Assembly (NCBI GenBank): GCA_900551655.1
Contig: URWM01000001.1
Location: 1-26,277, forward strand
Reading direction: 5' to 3'
From: an uncultured Collinsella sp.
GTDB taxonomy: Bacteria > Actinomycetota > Coriobacteriia > Coriobacteriales > Coriobacteriaceae
Length of the DNA: 26,277 bases
Below are positions 7,437-14,768 of the stretch, in pieces. Under the pieces are notes generated by a model, which saw only the letters and a list, made by a program, of their open reading frames with translations, searched no databases and was not told the DNA's origin. Position numbers and translations under genes: made by a program. Each line of letters opens with the position of its first letter. Within the stretch, counting starts at the first letter, position 1.

Positions 7437-9764
7437 TTAAGCGGAAACTGCGGCGGAAGCAGTGTTGGTCTCGTCCTCATCGGTCCATGCATGCTTGGGC
7501 ATGGGACGGAAAATCTGGAAGAGCATCGCAACCAGCAGCACAATGGCCACAACCGTCCAGATACCAAACTGCCCAAGGACAAGCAGGTTGTAGAACTGGT
7601 TGATGAACAGGCCGATCACCCAAGCGAAGGCGCACTCGTAGCCGATGGCAATCGCGGTCCACTTGCCAGAGTCCATCTGGTTGCGGATGGTGCCAATGGC
7701 GGCAAAGCACGGAGCGCACAGCAGGTTGAAGGCGCCGAAGGCAACGCAAGCGCCCATGGTGGGGAACATGCCGGCAAACGCGGTCCACAGGCTCGGGTCG
7801 GTCTCGCCCGCGTCGGCGACGGACAGCAGCGAGCCGGCGGTGGCGACGACGTTCTCCTTGGCGACGAGGCCAGAGACGGTCAGTGCGGTTGCCTGCCAGG
7901 TGCTAAAGCCGAGCGGGGCGAAGATCCAAGCGACCAGGTTGCCCAGCATGGCGAGCACGGAGTAGTCCATGAACTCCTCGGGGATGCCGTCCATCGCAGG
8001 CAGGAAGCCAAAGGAACCGTTGTAGCTACCAAAGTTGGACAGGAACCAAACCACGACAGTGGAGGCAAAGATGACCGTGCCGGCCTTCTTGATAAAGGCC
8101 CAGCAGCGCTCCCACACGTGCAGCGCCCAAGAGCGGATCGCCGGGAAGTGGTAGGCGGGAAGCTCCATAACGAACGGCGTCGGGCGACCGGCGAAGAGCT
8201 TTGTCTTCTTGAGCATAAGGCCCGAGGCGATGACGGCAAAGACGCCCAGGAAGTAGAAGAGCGGGCTGATCCACGCGGCAGTGGTGGAAGAATCGCCGAT
8301 GATGGAACCCATGAGCAGAGCGATGATCGGCAGCTTGGCGCCACAGGGAATGAACGTGGTGGTCATGACCGTCATGCGGCGGTCCTTCTCGTTCTCGATG
8401 GTCTTGGTGGCCATGACGCCGGGGACGCCGCAGCCCGAAGACACGAGCATGGGGATGAACGACTTACCGGACAGGCCAAAGCGGCGGAACACGCGGTCCA
8501 TGATGAAGGCAACGCGGGCCATGTAGCCGCAGTCCTCCAGGAAGGACAGCATCACAAAAAGCAGGAACATCTGCGGCACAAAGCCGAAGATGGCGCCCAG
8601 GCCGCCGACGATACCGTCACAGACGAGCGAATCGACCAGGCCACCGTCCTCGGTGCCACCCGCCACAAGTGCGTCGTGGACCATGGTGGTAATACCCGGA
8701 ACATAGGGGCCGTACTGCGCCGGGTCGACCGAGTCGGCATTGCCGCCCGCAGCCTCGACAGCCTCATCGTAAGCGTCGCGGCCCTGGCCGAGCACATACC
8801 AACCGTCGGTACCAAAGAGCTGGTCGTTGGTGAAGTCGGTCACCGTGCCGCCCAAGGTAGAAACGGCGATGTAGTACACGCAGAACATGATGACGACAAA
8901 GATCGGCAGGCCCAGAATACGGTTGGTAACCACGCGGTCGATCTTCTCGGAGGTGCTCATCTTGGCCGGGGCCTTGGTGAGGCACTCGTCGATGATGTGC
9001 GCGATCACGCCGTAGCGCTCACCGGTGATGATGGACTCGGCGTCGTCATCGCAATCCTGCTCGCACTGAGCGACCAGCTGCTCTACGCGAGCAGCCTTCT
9101 CCTTAGTGAGGTTGATGAGCTTGCAGGCGTCCGCGTCGCGCTCGAACAGCTTGACGGCGTAGTAGCGACGCTTGTTGGCGGGAACGCTCGCCGGCAGATT
9201 GTTCTCGATGTGGTCCAGAACGTCCTCGATGGAGGAATCGAACTTGTGCTCCGGCACCTGGCCCTTGGAAGCAGCGGACTTCTTGACCTGCTCGAACAGC
9301 TCGTTGATGCCCTTGTTCTTAAGGGCCGAGATCATCATGACCGGGCAGCCGAGCTTCTTGGAGAGCTTGTCCGTGTCGATCTTGTCGCCGTTCTTCTCGA
9401 CCAAGTCGGCCATGTTGAGGGCGACGACCACGGGCAGGCCGGTCTCGATAACCTGAAGCGCCAGGTACAGGTTGCGCTCCAAGTTGGTGGCGTCGACCAC
9501 CTGGACGACGACATCGGGCTCGCCGCTCATGAGGTAATCGCGCGAGCACTGCTCCTCGGGGCTATAGGGGGAAAGCGAGTAGATGCCGGGGAGGTCCGTG
9601 ATGGTAACGTTCTTGTCGCTCAGGAGCTTGGCTTCCTTTTTCTCAACCGTGACACCGGGCCAGTTGCCAACGTAGCCGTTGGCGCCGGTGATCAGGTTGA
9701 AAAGCGTGGTCTTGCCGCAGTTGGGGTTACCCGCCAGCGCGACATGGATCTGAGAATCCGCCAT
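7437..9764 (-). CDS. feoB: Ferrous iron transporter FeoB
   Basis: FeoB is the GTPase-coupled inner-membrane Fe(II) permease. The 775 residues cover the whole family layout. The N-terminal G domain has G1 GNPNCGKTT (12-20), a switch region with GNWPGVTVEKKE, G3 DLPGIYSLSPYSPEE, and G4 NMAD. A helical GDI-like domain (about 165-270) follows, then the membrane part with two Gate repeats (the first includes SFLEDCGYMARVAF and SGCGVPGVMATKTIENEKDRR). Key motifs are intact. An AGAAGG ribosome site lies 5 bases before ATG. It is third after two feoA genes, with an inverted repeat (9840-9859) in the gap before it. Confidence 0.98.
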   Translation of the reverse strand: MADSQIHVALAGNPNCGKTTLFNLITGANGYVGNWPGVTVEKKEAKLLSDKNVTITDLPGIYSLSPYSPEEQCSRDYLMSGEPDVVVQVVDATNLERNLYLALQVIETGLPVVVALNMADLVEKNGDKIDTDKLSKKLGCPVMMISALKNKGINELFEQVKKSAASKGQVPEHKFDSSIEDVLDHIENNLPASVPANKRRYYAVKLFERDADACKLINLTKEKAARVEQLVAQCEQDCDDDAESIITGERYGVIAHIIDECLTKAPAKMSTSEKIDRVVTNRILGLPIFVVIMFCVYYIAVSTLGGTVTDFTNDQLFGTDGWYVLGQGRDAYDEAVEAAGGNADSVDPAQYGPYVPGITTMVHDALVAGGTEDGGLVDSLVCDGIVGGLGAIFGFVPQMFLLFVMLSFLEDCGYMARVAFIMDRVFRRFGLSGKSFIPMLVSSGCGVPGVMATKTIENEKDRRMTVMTTTFIPCGAKLPIIALLMGSIIGDSSTTAAWISPLFYFLGVFAVIASGLMLKKTKLFAGRPTPFVMELPAYHFPAIRSWALHVWERCWAFIKKAGTVIFASTVVVWFLSNFGSYNGSFGFLPAMDGIPEEFMDYSVLAMLGNLVAWIFAPLGFSTWQATALTVSGLVAKENVVATAGSLLSVADAGETDPSLWTAFAGMFPTMGACVAFGAFNLLCAPCFAAIGTIRNQMDSGKWTAIAIGYECAFAWVIGLFINQFYNLLVLGQFGIWTVVAIVLLVAMLFQIFRPMPKHAWTDEDETNTASAAVSA

Positions 9765-9839
9765 TCAATCCTTCTTCCTTGTGTGCCTGCGCTGCTTTCT
9801 CCGCGCGGGCTGGATAATGTGCTTCAAAGATGCTGCATT

Positions 9840-9859
9840 AAGTTAGAAAAACCTAACTT
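9840..9859. promoter_or_regulatory. Inverted repeat in front of feoB (possible metalloregulator site)
   Basis: AAGTTAG-AAAAAC-CTAACTT lies in the 125-bp gap between feoA and feoB. Seven-base arms with A/T flanks resemble DtxR/IdeR-type iron boxes. The half site AAGTTA also occurs in the larger inverted repeat in front of the first feoA. An internal, iron-controlled promoter is possible. A weak RNA hairpin is the alternative. Confidence 0.5.
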
Positions 9860-9889
9860 TATCTGCAGAAATAACCGCGCAAAGATCCC

Positions 9890-10111
9890 TTACTGGACCT
9901 CGACGACGGCGGCCTCCTCCTTACGGATGGAAAGCTCGTAGCCGCGCACGTTGATCTCGACCGGATCACCGAGCGGTGCAACCTTTACGACCTTGAACGA
10001 AGTGCCCTTGATGAGCCCCAGGTCCATGAGGTGACGGCGAAGTGCGCCCTCACCGTGAAGCTTGACGATGGTAGAGCTCTCGCCCACCTTAACGTCACCC
10101 AACGTCTTCAT
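9890..10111 (-). CDS. feoA: FeoA-type SH3-like protein (second copy)
   Basis: The 73-residue protein consists of one FeoA domain, an SH3-like beta-barrel that assists or regulates FeoB. Typical features are the N-terminal TLGDVKVGESSTIVKL, the central LRRHLMDLGLIKGTSF and the C-terminal PLGDPVEINVRGYELSIRK. A GGGGG ribosome site lies about 9 bases before ATG. It lies 39 bp after the other feoA and 125 bp before feoB. Of the two copies it is closer to classical FeoA, because it keeps the DPVEI..RGY..S.R motif. Confidence 0.93.
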   Translation of the reverse strand: MKTLGDVKVGESSTIVKLHGEGALRRHLMDLGLIKGTSFKVVKVAPLGDPVEINVRGYELSIRKEEAAVVEVQ

Positions 10112-10150
10112 CCTCTTGTCCCCCTTTCGGTTTTTATGAAATGCTGCTGA

Positions 10151-10393
10151 CTAACCGACGGTCATGATGTGCATGGCAACCTTGGAATCGATGCCAAAGC
10201 GTGCGCCCAGCACCGTGACGATGATATTGGCGCCACTCGAGCTCACCACGTGGATTTCGCTGCCCTCGACAAAGCCGAGGTCCTTGAGGTGGTGCTTCAT
10301 ATCCTCATTGCCCTTTACACGAGACACGCGCACGGTTTCGCCCGCTTTTACCATCGAAAGCGGCATGGCCGGCATCTGCGGTCCGCAAGACAT
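10151..10393 (-). CDS. FeoA-type SH3-like protein (first copy)
   Basis: The 80-residue protein has a FeoA domain. A short leader (MSCGPQMPAMPLSM) is followed by VKAGETVRVSRVKGNEDMKHHLKDLGFVEGSEI and a C-terminal strand VTVLGARFGIDSKVAMHI. It lacks the DPVEI..RGY motif of its neighbour, so the two copies have diverged and probably do different work on FeoB. AGGAG lies 7 bases before ATG. It is the first gene of the feo operon, directly behind a 56-bp inverted-repeat regulatory region. Confidence 0.9.
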   Translation of the reverse strand: MSCGPQMPAMPLSMVKAGETVRVSRVKGNEDMKHHLKDLGFVEGSEIHVVSSSGANIIVTVLGARFGIDSKVAMHIMTVG

Positions 10394-10434
10394 GAGTTGC
10401 TCCTAACGTCAGTTCGTCCTCAACATCGACGCGT

Positions 10435-10490
10435 AAAAAGTTAACCACGTCTATGTTCGCTATAGTAAACTAGCACGTGGTTAACTTTTT
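10435..10490 (-). promoter_or_regulatory. feo operon control region: 16-bp inverted repeat around a promoter-like core
   Basis: AAAAAGTTAACCACGT (10435-10450) is repeated inverted at 10475-10490 with a 24-bp spacer. On the minus strand the spacer holds TACTAT/TATAGC, a usable -10. Arms of this size on both sides of a -10, 42 bp upstream of the first feoA, suggest two sites for a metal-dependent repressor. The half site AAGTTA is shared with the repeat before feoB. The -35 was not recognised. Confidence 0.6.
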
Positions 10491-10541
10491 GGAAAGGGTC
10501 CCCATTCAGATTTCGAAAAAGTTTCCTATACGAAACAAAAG

Positions 10542-10574
10542 AGGCACCGCAAAGACCATCTCTTTGCGGTGCCT
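10542..10574 (-). terminator. Terminator downstream of the HPr gene
   Basis: A 14-bp perfect stem AGGCACCGCAAAGA with its complement and a CCATC loop. CTTTTGTTTCG follows on the minus strand. It begins 54 bases after the HPr stop. Confidence 0.85.
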
Positions 10575-10628
10575 TGTCATACCAATTTATGCAACAAAGG
10601 GGCCTGTCCCCTTGTCACATTGTTGAGG

Positions 10629-10877
10629 TTAGAGCGAGAGGTTTCTGATCGATGTGACGCAGGAGGCCTCATCCACGCCCGAAACGCGGAACACAATGTC
10701 TTCGCCACATTCGCCGTAGAGAGCCATGAGCCCCATCACATCGCGGCCGTCGGTATGGCGATCGCCGATGCTGACCGATACGTTGCTACGATGCTTGGCA
10801 ATAATGTCATAGAGCAGCGCAACCGGGCGGGCATGCAATCCCAACGGATCTTTAATCGTCTTTGTAAACTCGACCAT
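10629..10877 (-). CDS. HPr-like phosphocarrier with Asp at the Ser46 position
   Basis: The start is set at ATG 10877, which follows GGAGGGGAC and gives an 82-residue protein of normal HPr size. An in-frame upstream start would add 15 unrelated residues. Residues 13-18 are GLHARP, with the phosphorylatable His15 and Arg17 at the canonical numbers. The regulatory region that normally reads K-S46-I-M-G is R-D46-V-M-G here; the Asp codon is plus 10740-10742. In Gram-positive bacteria Ser46 is the HPr kinase target, and Asp there mimics the phosphorylated form. No ptsI or HPr kinase gene is nearby. It may be a PTS HPr insulated from HPr kinase control or a regulatory paralogue. A TACAAT -10 candidate lies at 10932-10937. 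Confidence 0.88.
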   Translation of the reverse strand: MVEFTKTIKDPLGLHARPVALLYDIIAKHRSNVSVSIGDRHTDGRDVMGLMALYGECGEDIVFRVSGVDEASCVTSIRNLSL

Positions 10878-11007
10878 GTCCCCTCCCACGACATCGCACA
10901 TTCGGCCGGCAAACCCAGCCACGTGGTAGTTATTGTAGCGTTAGATGCTTGTTAAAGCCCGCCAGAAGCTCGACCGGAAAGCGCGTCCCGTTATTTGGCT
11001 GGATTCT

Positions 11008-11083
11008 GGGTCGCAGTTTCCAAAAGGACCCTGTTTGGGAAACTGCGACCCGTTTTGGACGCAAATTCCGGGTCGTAGTTTCC
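11008..11083. repeat. Inverted and direct copies of a 14-bp sequence (GGGTCGCAGTTTCC)
   Basis: GGGTCGCAGTTTCC at 11008-11021 is perfectly inverted at 11038-11051. It occurs a third time with one change (GGGTCGTAGTTTCC) at 11070-11083 in direct orientation. The block fills the gap between the HPr gene and the aspS terminator. No gene is supported here. It may be an interspersed repeat family or tandem protein-binding sites. Confidence 0.7.
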
Positions 11084-11128
11084 GCGACGTCCGGTCATCC
11101 CACGCCCCCACAACCTCGGCGCATAAAA

Positions 11129-11159
11129 AACGAGGGAAGGCACGCGTCCTTCCCTCGTT
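11129..11159 (-). terminator. Intrinsic terminator downstream of aspS
   Basis: A 12-bp perfect stem AACGAGGGAAGG with its complement and a 7-base loop. TTTTTTATGCG follows on the minus strand. It lies 23 bases after the aspS stop. Confidence 0.9.
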
Positions 11160-11182
11160 ACAGGCAATATGTAGCCGCTTCC

Positions 11183-12970
11183 CTACATCAGGCGCAGGCT
11201 GACGTCCTTGAGCTGGGCGCCACTAACGGCACTCGGGGCGCCCGACATGAGGTCGGAGCCGCTGGCCGTCTTGGGGAACGCCATGACGTCGCGAATGGAG
11301 TCGGAGCCGGTGAGCAGCATGCACACGCGGTCCAGGCCCAGAGCGAAACCGCCCATCGGGGGCGCACCAAACTTGAGTGCCTCCATGAGAAAGCCGAACT
11401 GCGACTCGGCGCGCTCCTCGGTAAAGCCCAGGAGCTTGAGCATGGACATCTGCATCTCGGCGTTGTGGATACGCATACCGCCGCCACCGGCCTCAAAGCC
11501 GTCCATGACAAAGTCGTAGGTGCAAGAGCCGGCTGCCAGCGGATCTGCCTCGATCTTGGCGATGTCGGTCTCGGTCGGCAGGGTAAAGGGCTGATGCTCG
11601 GCTGCATAGGCCTTGCGATCCTCGTCCCAGTGGAACAGCGGGAAGTTGACGACCCACAGGAAGTCGTGGCCCTCGCGCTTGATCTCGAGCGCGTTAGCCA
11701 TGTGGGAACGCATGCCGCCCAGGATCTCGTCGGAGAGCAGGCGCGGGCCGGCGGCGAACATCACAAGGTCGCCGGGCTCGACGTTCATGCGCTCACGCAG
11801 AGCCGCCATCTCCTCGTCCGAGAAGAACTTGACGATGGGGCTGTTGATGGAGCCATCCTCGCGGAAAGCGATCCAGGCCAGGCCCTTGGCGCCAAACGTG
11901 GAGGCCACGCCGGCGAGCTTATCGATCTTGGCACGTGCCCAGGCACCGGCGCCCTTGGCGTTGATGGCCTTGACGACAGAGCCCTCCTCGTTTGCGGCGG
12001 TCGCGAAGACCTTGAACTTGGAGTTGGCAAAGATGTCGGTCAGGTCGACCAGGTGCATGCCATAGCGGGTATCGGGCTTGTCGGAGCCATAGGTGTCCAT
12101 GGCCTCCCAGTAGTCCATGCGACGCAGCGGCGTGGGCATCTCGACACCCATGCGGCCGAAGGCGTCGGCCAGGACCTCTTCGAGCGCGCTCATAACGTCG
12201 TTCTGGTCCACGAAGGACATCTCGATATCGACCTGGGTGAACTCGGGCTGACGGTCGGCACGCAGGTCCTCGTCGCGGAAGCACTTGGCAACCTGGTAGT
12301 AGCGCTCGACGCCACCGACCATGAGCAGCTGCTTCAGGAGCTGCGGGGACTGCGGCAGGGCGTAGAAGTTGCCCGGCTGAATACGGCTGGGAACGATGAA
12401 GTCGCGAGCGCCCTCGGGCGTGGACTTAAACAGGGAGGGCGTCTCGACCTCCATGAACTCACGGTTGTGCAGCGCCTCGCGAATGGCAAAGGTAAAGTCG
12501 GAGCGCAGCTTGAGGTTGGCCATCATCTCGGGACGACGGAGGTCCAGATAGCGATAGCGCAGGCGGGTATCCTCGCTGGTCTCGATGCCGTCCTCGATCT
12601 GGAACGGCGGGGTAACGGAGGTGTTGAGCACCTCGGCGTGGTCGGTGAGGACCTCGATCTCGCCGGTCGCGAGCTTGGTGTTGGTGGTCTCCTCGCCACG
12701 GGCGCGCACGACGCCGTGAATCTTGATGGGCCACTCGGGACGCATGGTCTCGGCGATCTTAAAGGCATCGCCGTCGGAGTGCTCGGGGTCGAAGGTGAGC
12801 TGCGTGATGCCCTCACGGTCGCGAAGGTCGCAGAAGATAAGGCCGCCGTGGTCGCGGCGACGGCTCACCCAACCGGTGAGGGTGACCTCTTCGCCCACGT
12901 TCTCGAAGCGAAGCTCGCCGCAGGTACGGGTGTGCATGGAATGCTCGTCGATGGGACGGGTCTGGCTCAT
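11183..12970 (-). CDS. aspS: Aspartyl-tRNA synthetase, probably non-discriminating
   Basis: This class II synthetase attaches aspartate to tRNA-Asp. The 595 residues match the bacterial type. An N-terminal OB-fold anticodon domain (about 1-110, GWVSRRRDHGGLIFCDLRDREG) is followed by the catalytic core with the inserted GAD domain. Class II motif 3 (FALGLDRVCMLLTGSDSIRD) lies near residues 545-565. An AAAGGAGG site precedes ATG. His41 in RRRDHGG replaces the Leu found in discriminating enzymes such as E. coli (RRRDLGS). That His is associated with non-discriminating AspRS, which also charges tRNA-Asn for GatCAB amidation; GatCAB is not in the window. It is divergent from serB. Confidence 0.97.
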   Translation of the reverse strand: MSQTRPIDEHSMHTRTCGELRFENVGEEVTLTGWVSRRRDHGGLIFCDLRDREGITQLTFDPEHSDGDAFKIAETMRPEWPIKIHGVVRARGEETTNTKLATGEIEVLTDHAEVLNTSVTPPFQIEDGIETSEDTRLRYRYLDLRRPEMMANLKLRSDFTFAIREALHNREFMEVETPSLFKSTPEGARDFIVPSRIQPGNFYALPQSPQLLKQLLMVGGVERYYQVAKCFRDEDLRADRQPEFTQVDIEMSFVDQNDVMSALEEVLADAFGRMGVEMPTPLRRMDYWEAMDTYGSDKPDTRYGMHLVDLTDIFANSKFKVFATAANEEGSVVKAINAKGAGAWARAKIDKLAGVASTFGAKGLAWIAFREDGSINSPIVKFFSDEEMAALRERMNVEPGDLVMFAAGPRLLSDEILGGMRSHMANALEIKREGHDFLWVVNFPLFHWDEDRKAYAAEHQPFTLPTETDIAKIEADPLAAGSCTYDFVMDGFEAGGGGMRIHNAEMQMSMLKLLGFTEERAESQFGFLMEALKFGAPPMGGFALGLDRVCMLLTGSDSIRDVMAFPKTASGSDLMSGAPSAVSGAQLKDVSLRLM

Positions 12971-12997
12971 ACCAGTGATCCTCCTTTATGGATCTGT

Positions 12998-13022
12998 GCC
13001 GCCCCGTGTCGTTCCGGGCGGC
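12998..13022 (-). other. Hairpin in the aspS leader
   Basis: GCCGCCC and GGGCGGC form a 7-bp stem about 10 bases upstream of the aspS ribosome site, inside the probable 5' untranslated region. No T-tract follows, so it is not a terminator. It may modulate translation. No T-box could be confirmed. Confidence 0.35.
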
Positions 13023-13226
13023 GTCGTACAGATTTGCCCAGCCTGCGTAAACCGCGCAGCCAGACATGGCGTTCTATCTTATCGCACCTGTGTCGATGTG
13101 CCGCGGAAAAGTAGCTCCTGCCCAAAGACTTGACGGAGACGAAACAATTGACGCACCGCGGCACCCGCCCGCGCTCGTCACGTGCGACAATATGCCCCAA
13201 TAAAACAGCACTTGGAAAGGCCCATC

Positions 13227-13862
13227 ATGACTGCACGCCTCATTGTTATGGATATCGACTCCACGCTCATCAACCAGGAGGTCATCGACCTGCTGGGCGA
13301 GGAGGCCGGCGTGGGCGAGGAGGTGGCGCGGATCACCGAGCGTGCCATGCGCGGCGAGCTGGATTTTAAGCAGGCACTTGAGGAGCGCGTGGGGCTGCTT
13401 GCGGGTTTGGACGAGAGCGTGTTCGAGCGCACCTTTGAGCGCGTAACGTTTACCCCCGGTGCGTTGGAGCTTGTGCGCTCGGCGCATAGCAAGGGCTGGA
13501 AGGTCGGCGTGGTAAGCGGCGGCTTCCACGAGGTCGCTGACAAGATCGCAGCCGCCGCGGGCATCGATTTTTGCCTGGCCAACCGCCTGGAAGTCGTGGA
13601 CGGCAAGCTCACCGGTAAGCTGGCGGCAGACATCGTGACCAAGGAGTCCAAGCTCATCCAGCTGCTGGACTGGGCAGTTGAGTGCGGCGTCGACATGGCC
13701 CACACGGTCGCTATTGGCGACGGGGCAAACGACATCCCCATGATCCAGGCCGCGGGCACGGGCATCGCGTTTTGCGCCAAGCCCAAGACGCGCGAAGCCG
13801 CCCCGTTTGCCATCGACGAGCGCAACCTGATGCTCGCCATGGACATCATCCTGCGCGACTAG
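13227..13862 (+). CDS. serB: Phosphoserine phosphatase
   Basis: SerB hydrolyses phosphoserine to serine, the final step of serine synthesis. The start is ATG 13227, 7 bases after GGAAAGG, giving 211 residues. HAD-family motif I is VMDIDSTLI, with the nucleophile Asp9 and the acid/base Asp11. Motif II is VVSGGF (about 93-98). Motif III/IV is IGDGANDIPM (about 163-172). The N-terminal ACT domains of longer SerB proteins are absent. The protein is of the short single-domain type. It is divergent from aspS and 113 bp upstream of larB, with a separate promoter for the latter. A related HAD phosphatase with another substrate cannot be excluded. Confidence 0.9.
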   Translation: MTARLIVMDIDSTLINQEVIDLLGEEAGVGEEVARITERAMRGELDFKQALEERVGLLAGLDESVFERTFERVTFTPGALELVRSAHSKGWKVGVVSGGFHEVADKIAAAAGIDFCLANRLEVVDGKLTGKLAADIVTKESKLIQLLDWAVECGVDMAHTVAIGDGANDIPMIQAAGTGIAFCAKPKTREAAPFAIDERNLMLAMDIILRD

Positions 13863-13871
13863 TCGATCCGT

Positions 13872-13933
13872 CTAACAACAGAATCAGTCTGTCCTATAGT
13901 TTCCGAACAATTTTGTCTTAGTGTTCGGAAACT
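13872..13933 (+). promoter_or_regulatory. larB promoter with inverted-repeat operator
   Basis: CTAACA (13872-13877, four of six matches to the -35 consensus) is followed after 17 bases by TATAGT (13895-13900). A 12-bp perfect inverted repeat, AGTTTCCGAACA (13898-13909) and TGTTCGGAAACT (13922-13933) with a 12-bp spacer, starts in the -10 and covers the start site. That is a repressor position. The TetR-family product of the third gene in this operon is the first candidate to bind it. Confidence 0.68.
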
Positions 13934-13975
13934 TGCCCTTGAGTGCTAGACTTTGCACCGTCGAAGGGAACATAT

Positions 13976-14758
13976 ATGGATAAGCGAGATCTTGAGCAAT
14001 TGCTGAGCGATGTTGCCGACGGAGCAGTCACCCCGGCAGTCGCCCTCACGCGCATCCAAACGGCGCCAACCGCCGATCTGGGTTTTGCGCAGCTCGATCT
14101 TTCGCGCGGGGTGCGCCAGGGAGCCGGCGAGGTTGTCTACGGCGCCGGTAAAACCGCCGAGCAGATTGCCGCCATTATCAAAGCGCTGCGCGATGCCGGC
14201 CAGGAGCGCATCCTGGTCACGCGCCTGGACAGCGAAAAAGCAGCCCGCACCTCGGAGCTCCTCGACAACGGCATCGACCTGGGATATGCCCCGGACGCAC
14301 AGCTCGCCCTCGCGGGCGGTAAGCCCTCCCCTACCGGCAACGGACGCATCGTCGTCGCCTGCGCCGGCACGAGCGACTTACCCGTCGCCGAGGAAGCCGC
14401 GTTGACGGCCGAGTTCTATGGCAACGAGGTCGACCGCCTCTACGACGTAGGTGTCGCAGGCCTGCACCGCCTGCTCGCTCATGCTGAGGAACTTGCCCAG
14501 GCGCAGGTGGTCATCGCCATCGCCGGCATGGAAGGCGCCCTGGCGAGCGTTATCGGCGGCCTTGTGAGCTGTCCGGTCATCGCCGTCCCCACCAGCGTGG
14601 GCTATGGCGCGAGCTTTGGCGGCGTGGCCGCACTGCTCGCCATGCTCAACTCCTGCGCCAGCGGCGTTTCAGTCGTCAACATCGACAATGGCTTCGGCGC
14701 CGCCTACCAGGCAAGTCTTATCAATCATTTGAGCGCCGGCACGCCCTGCGCCCGTTAA
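13976..14758 (+). CDS. larB: Pyridinium-3,5-biscarboxylic acid mononucleotide synthase LarB
   Basis: LarB carboxylates and hydrolyses nicotinic acid adenine dinucleotide in the first step of making the nickel-pincer cofactor of lactate racemase. The start is ATG 13976 after GAAGGG, giving 260 residues. The C-terminal half is a PurE/AIR-carboxylase-like domain with CAGTSDLPVAEEA (129-141), IAGMEGALASVIGG (182-195), and VPTSVGYGASFGG followed by MLNSCASGVSVVNIDNGFG (223-241). The conserved Cys in this last motif is residue 227. It is first in a larB-larC-tetR operon. The larB stop codon is part of the AAGGAG ribosome site of larC, so the two are tightly coupled. Confidence 0.95.
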   Translation: MDKRDLEQLLSDVADGAVTPAVALTRIQTAPTADLGFAQLDLSRGVRQGAGEVVYGAGKTAEQIAAIIKALRDAGQERILVTRLDSEKAARTSELLDNGIDLGYAPDAQLALAGGKPSPTGNGRIVVACAGTSDLPVAEEAALTAEFYGNEVDRLYDVGVAGLHRLLAHAEELAQAQVVIAIAGMEGALASVIGGLVSCPVIAVPTSVGYGASFGGVAALLAMLNSCASGVSVVNIDNGFGAAYQASLINHLSAGTPCAR

Positions 14759-14768
14759 GGAGCATTCT

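Noticed and set aside
7386..9941. An 851-codon open frame on the plus strand antisense to feoB, and similar long antisense frames opposite aspS, uxaB, ppc and hisS
   Set aside because: They mirror genuine genes in a high-GC genome, have no recognisable domains and lack ribosome sites; their amino-acid composition is that of reverse-frame shadows.
12998..13226. Possible T-box leader of aspS (GGGTGCCGCGG on the minus strand near 13160)
   Set aside because: It lacks the full T-box core sequence, and no specifier or terminator/antiterminator pair could be laid out.
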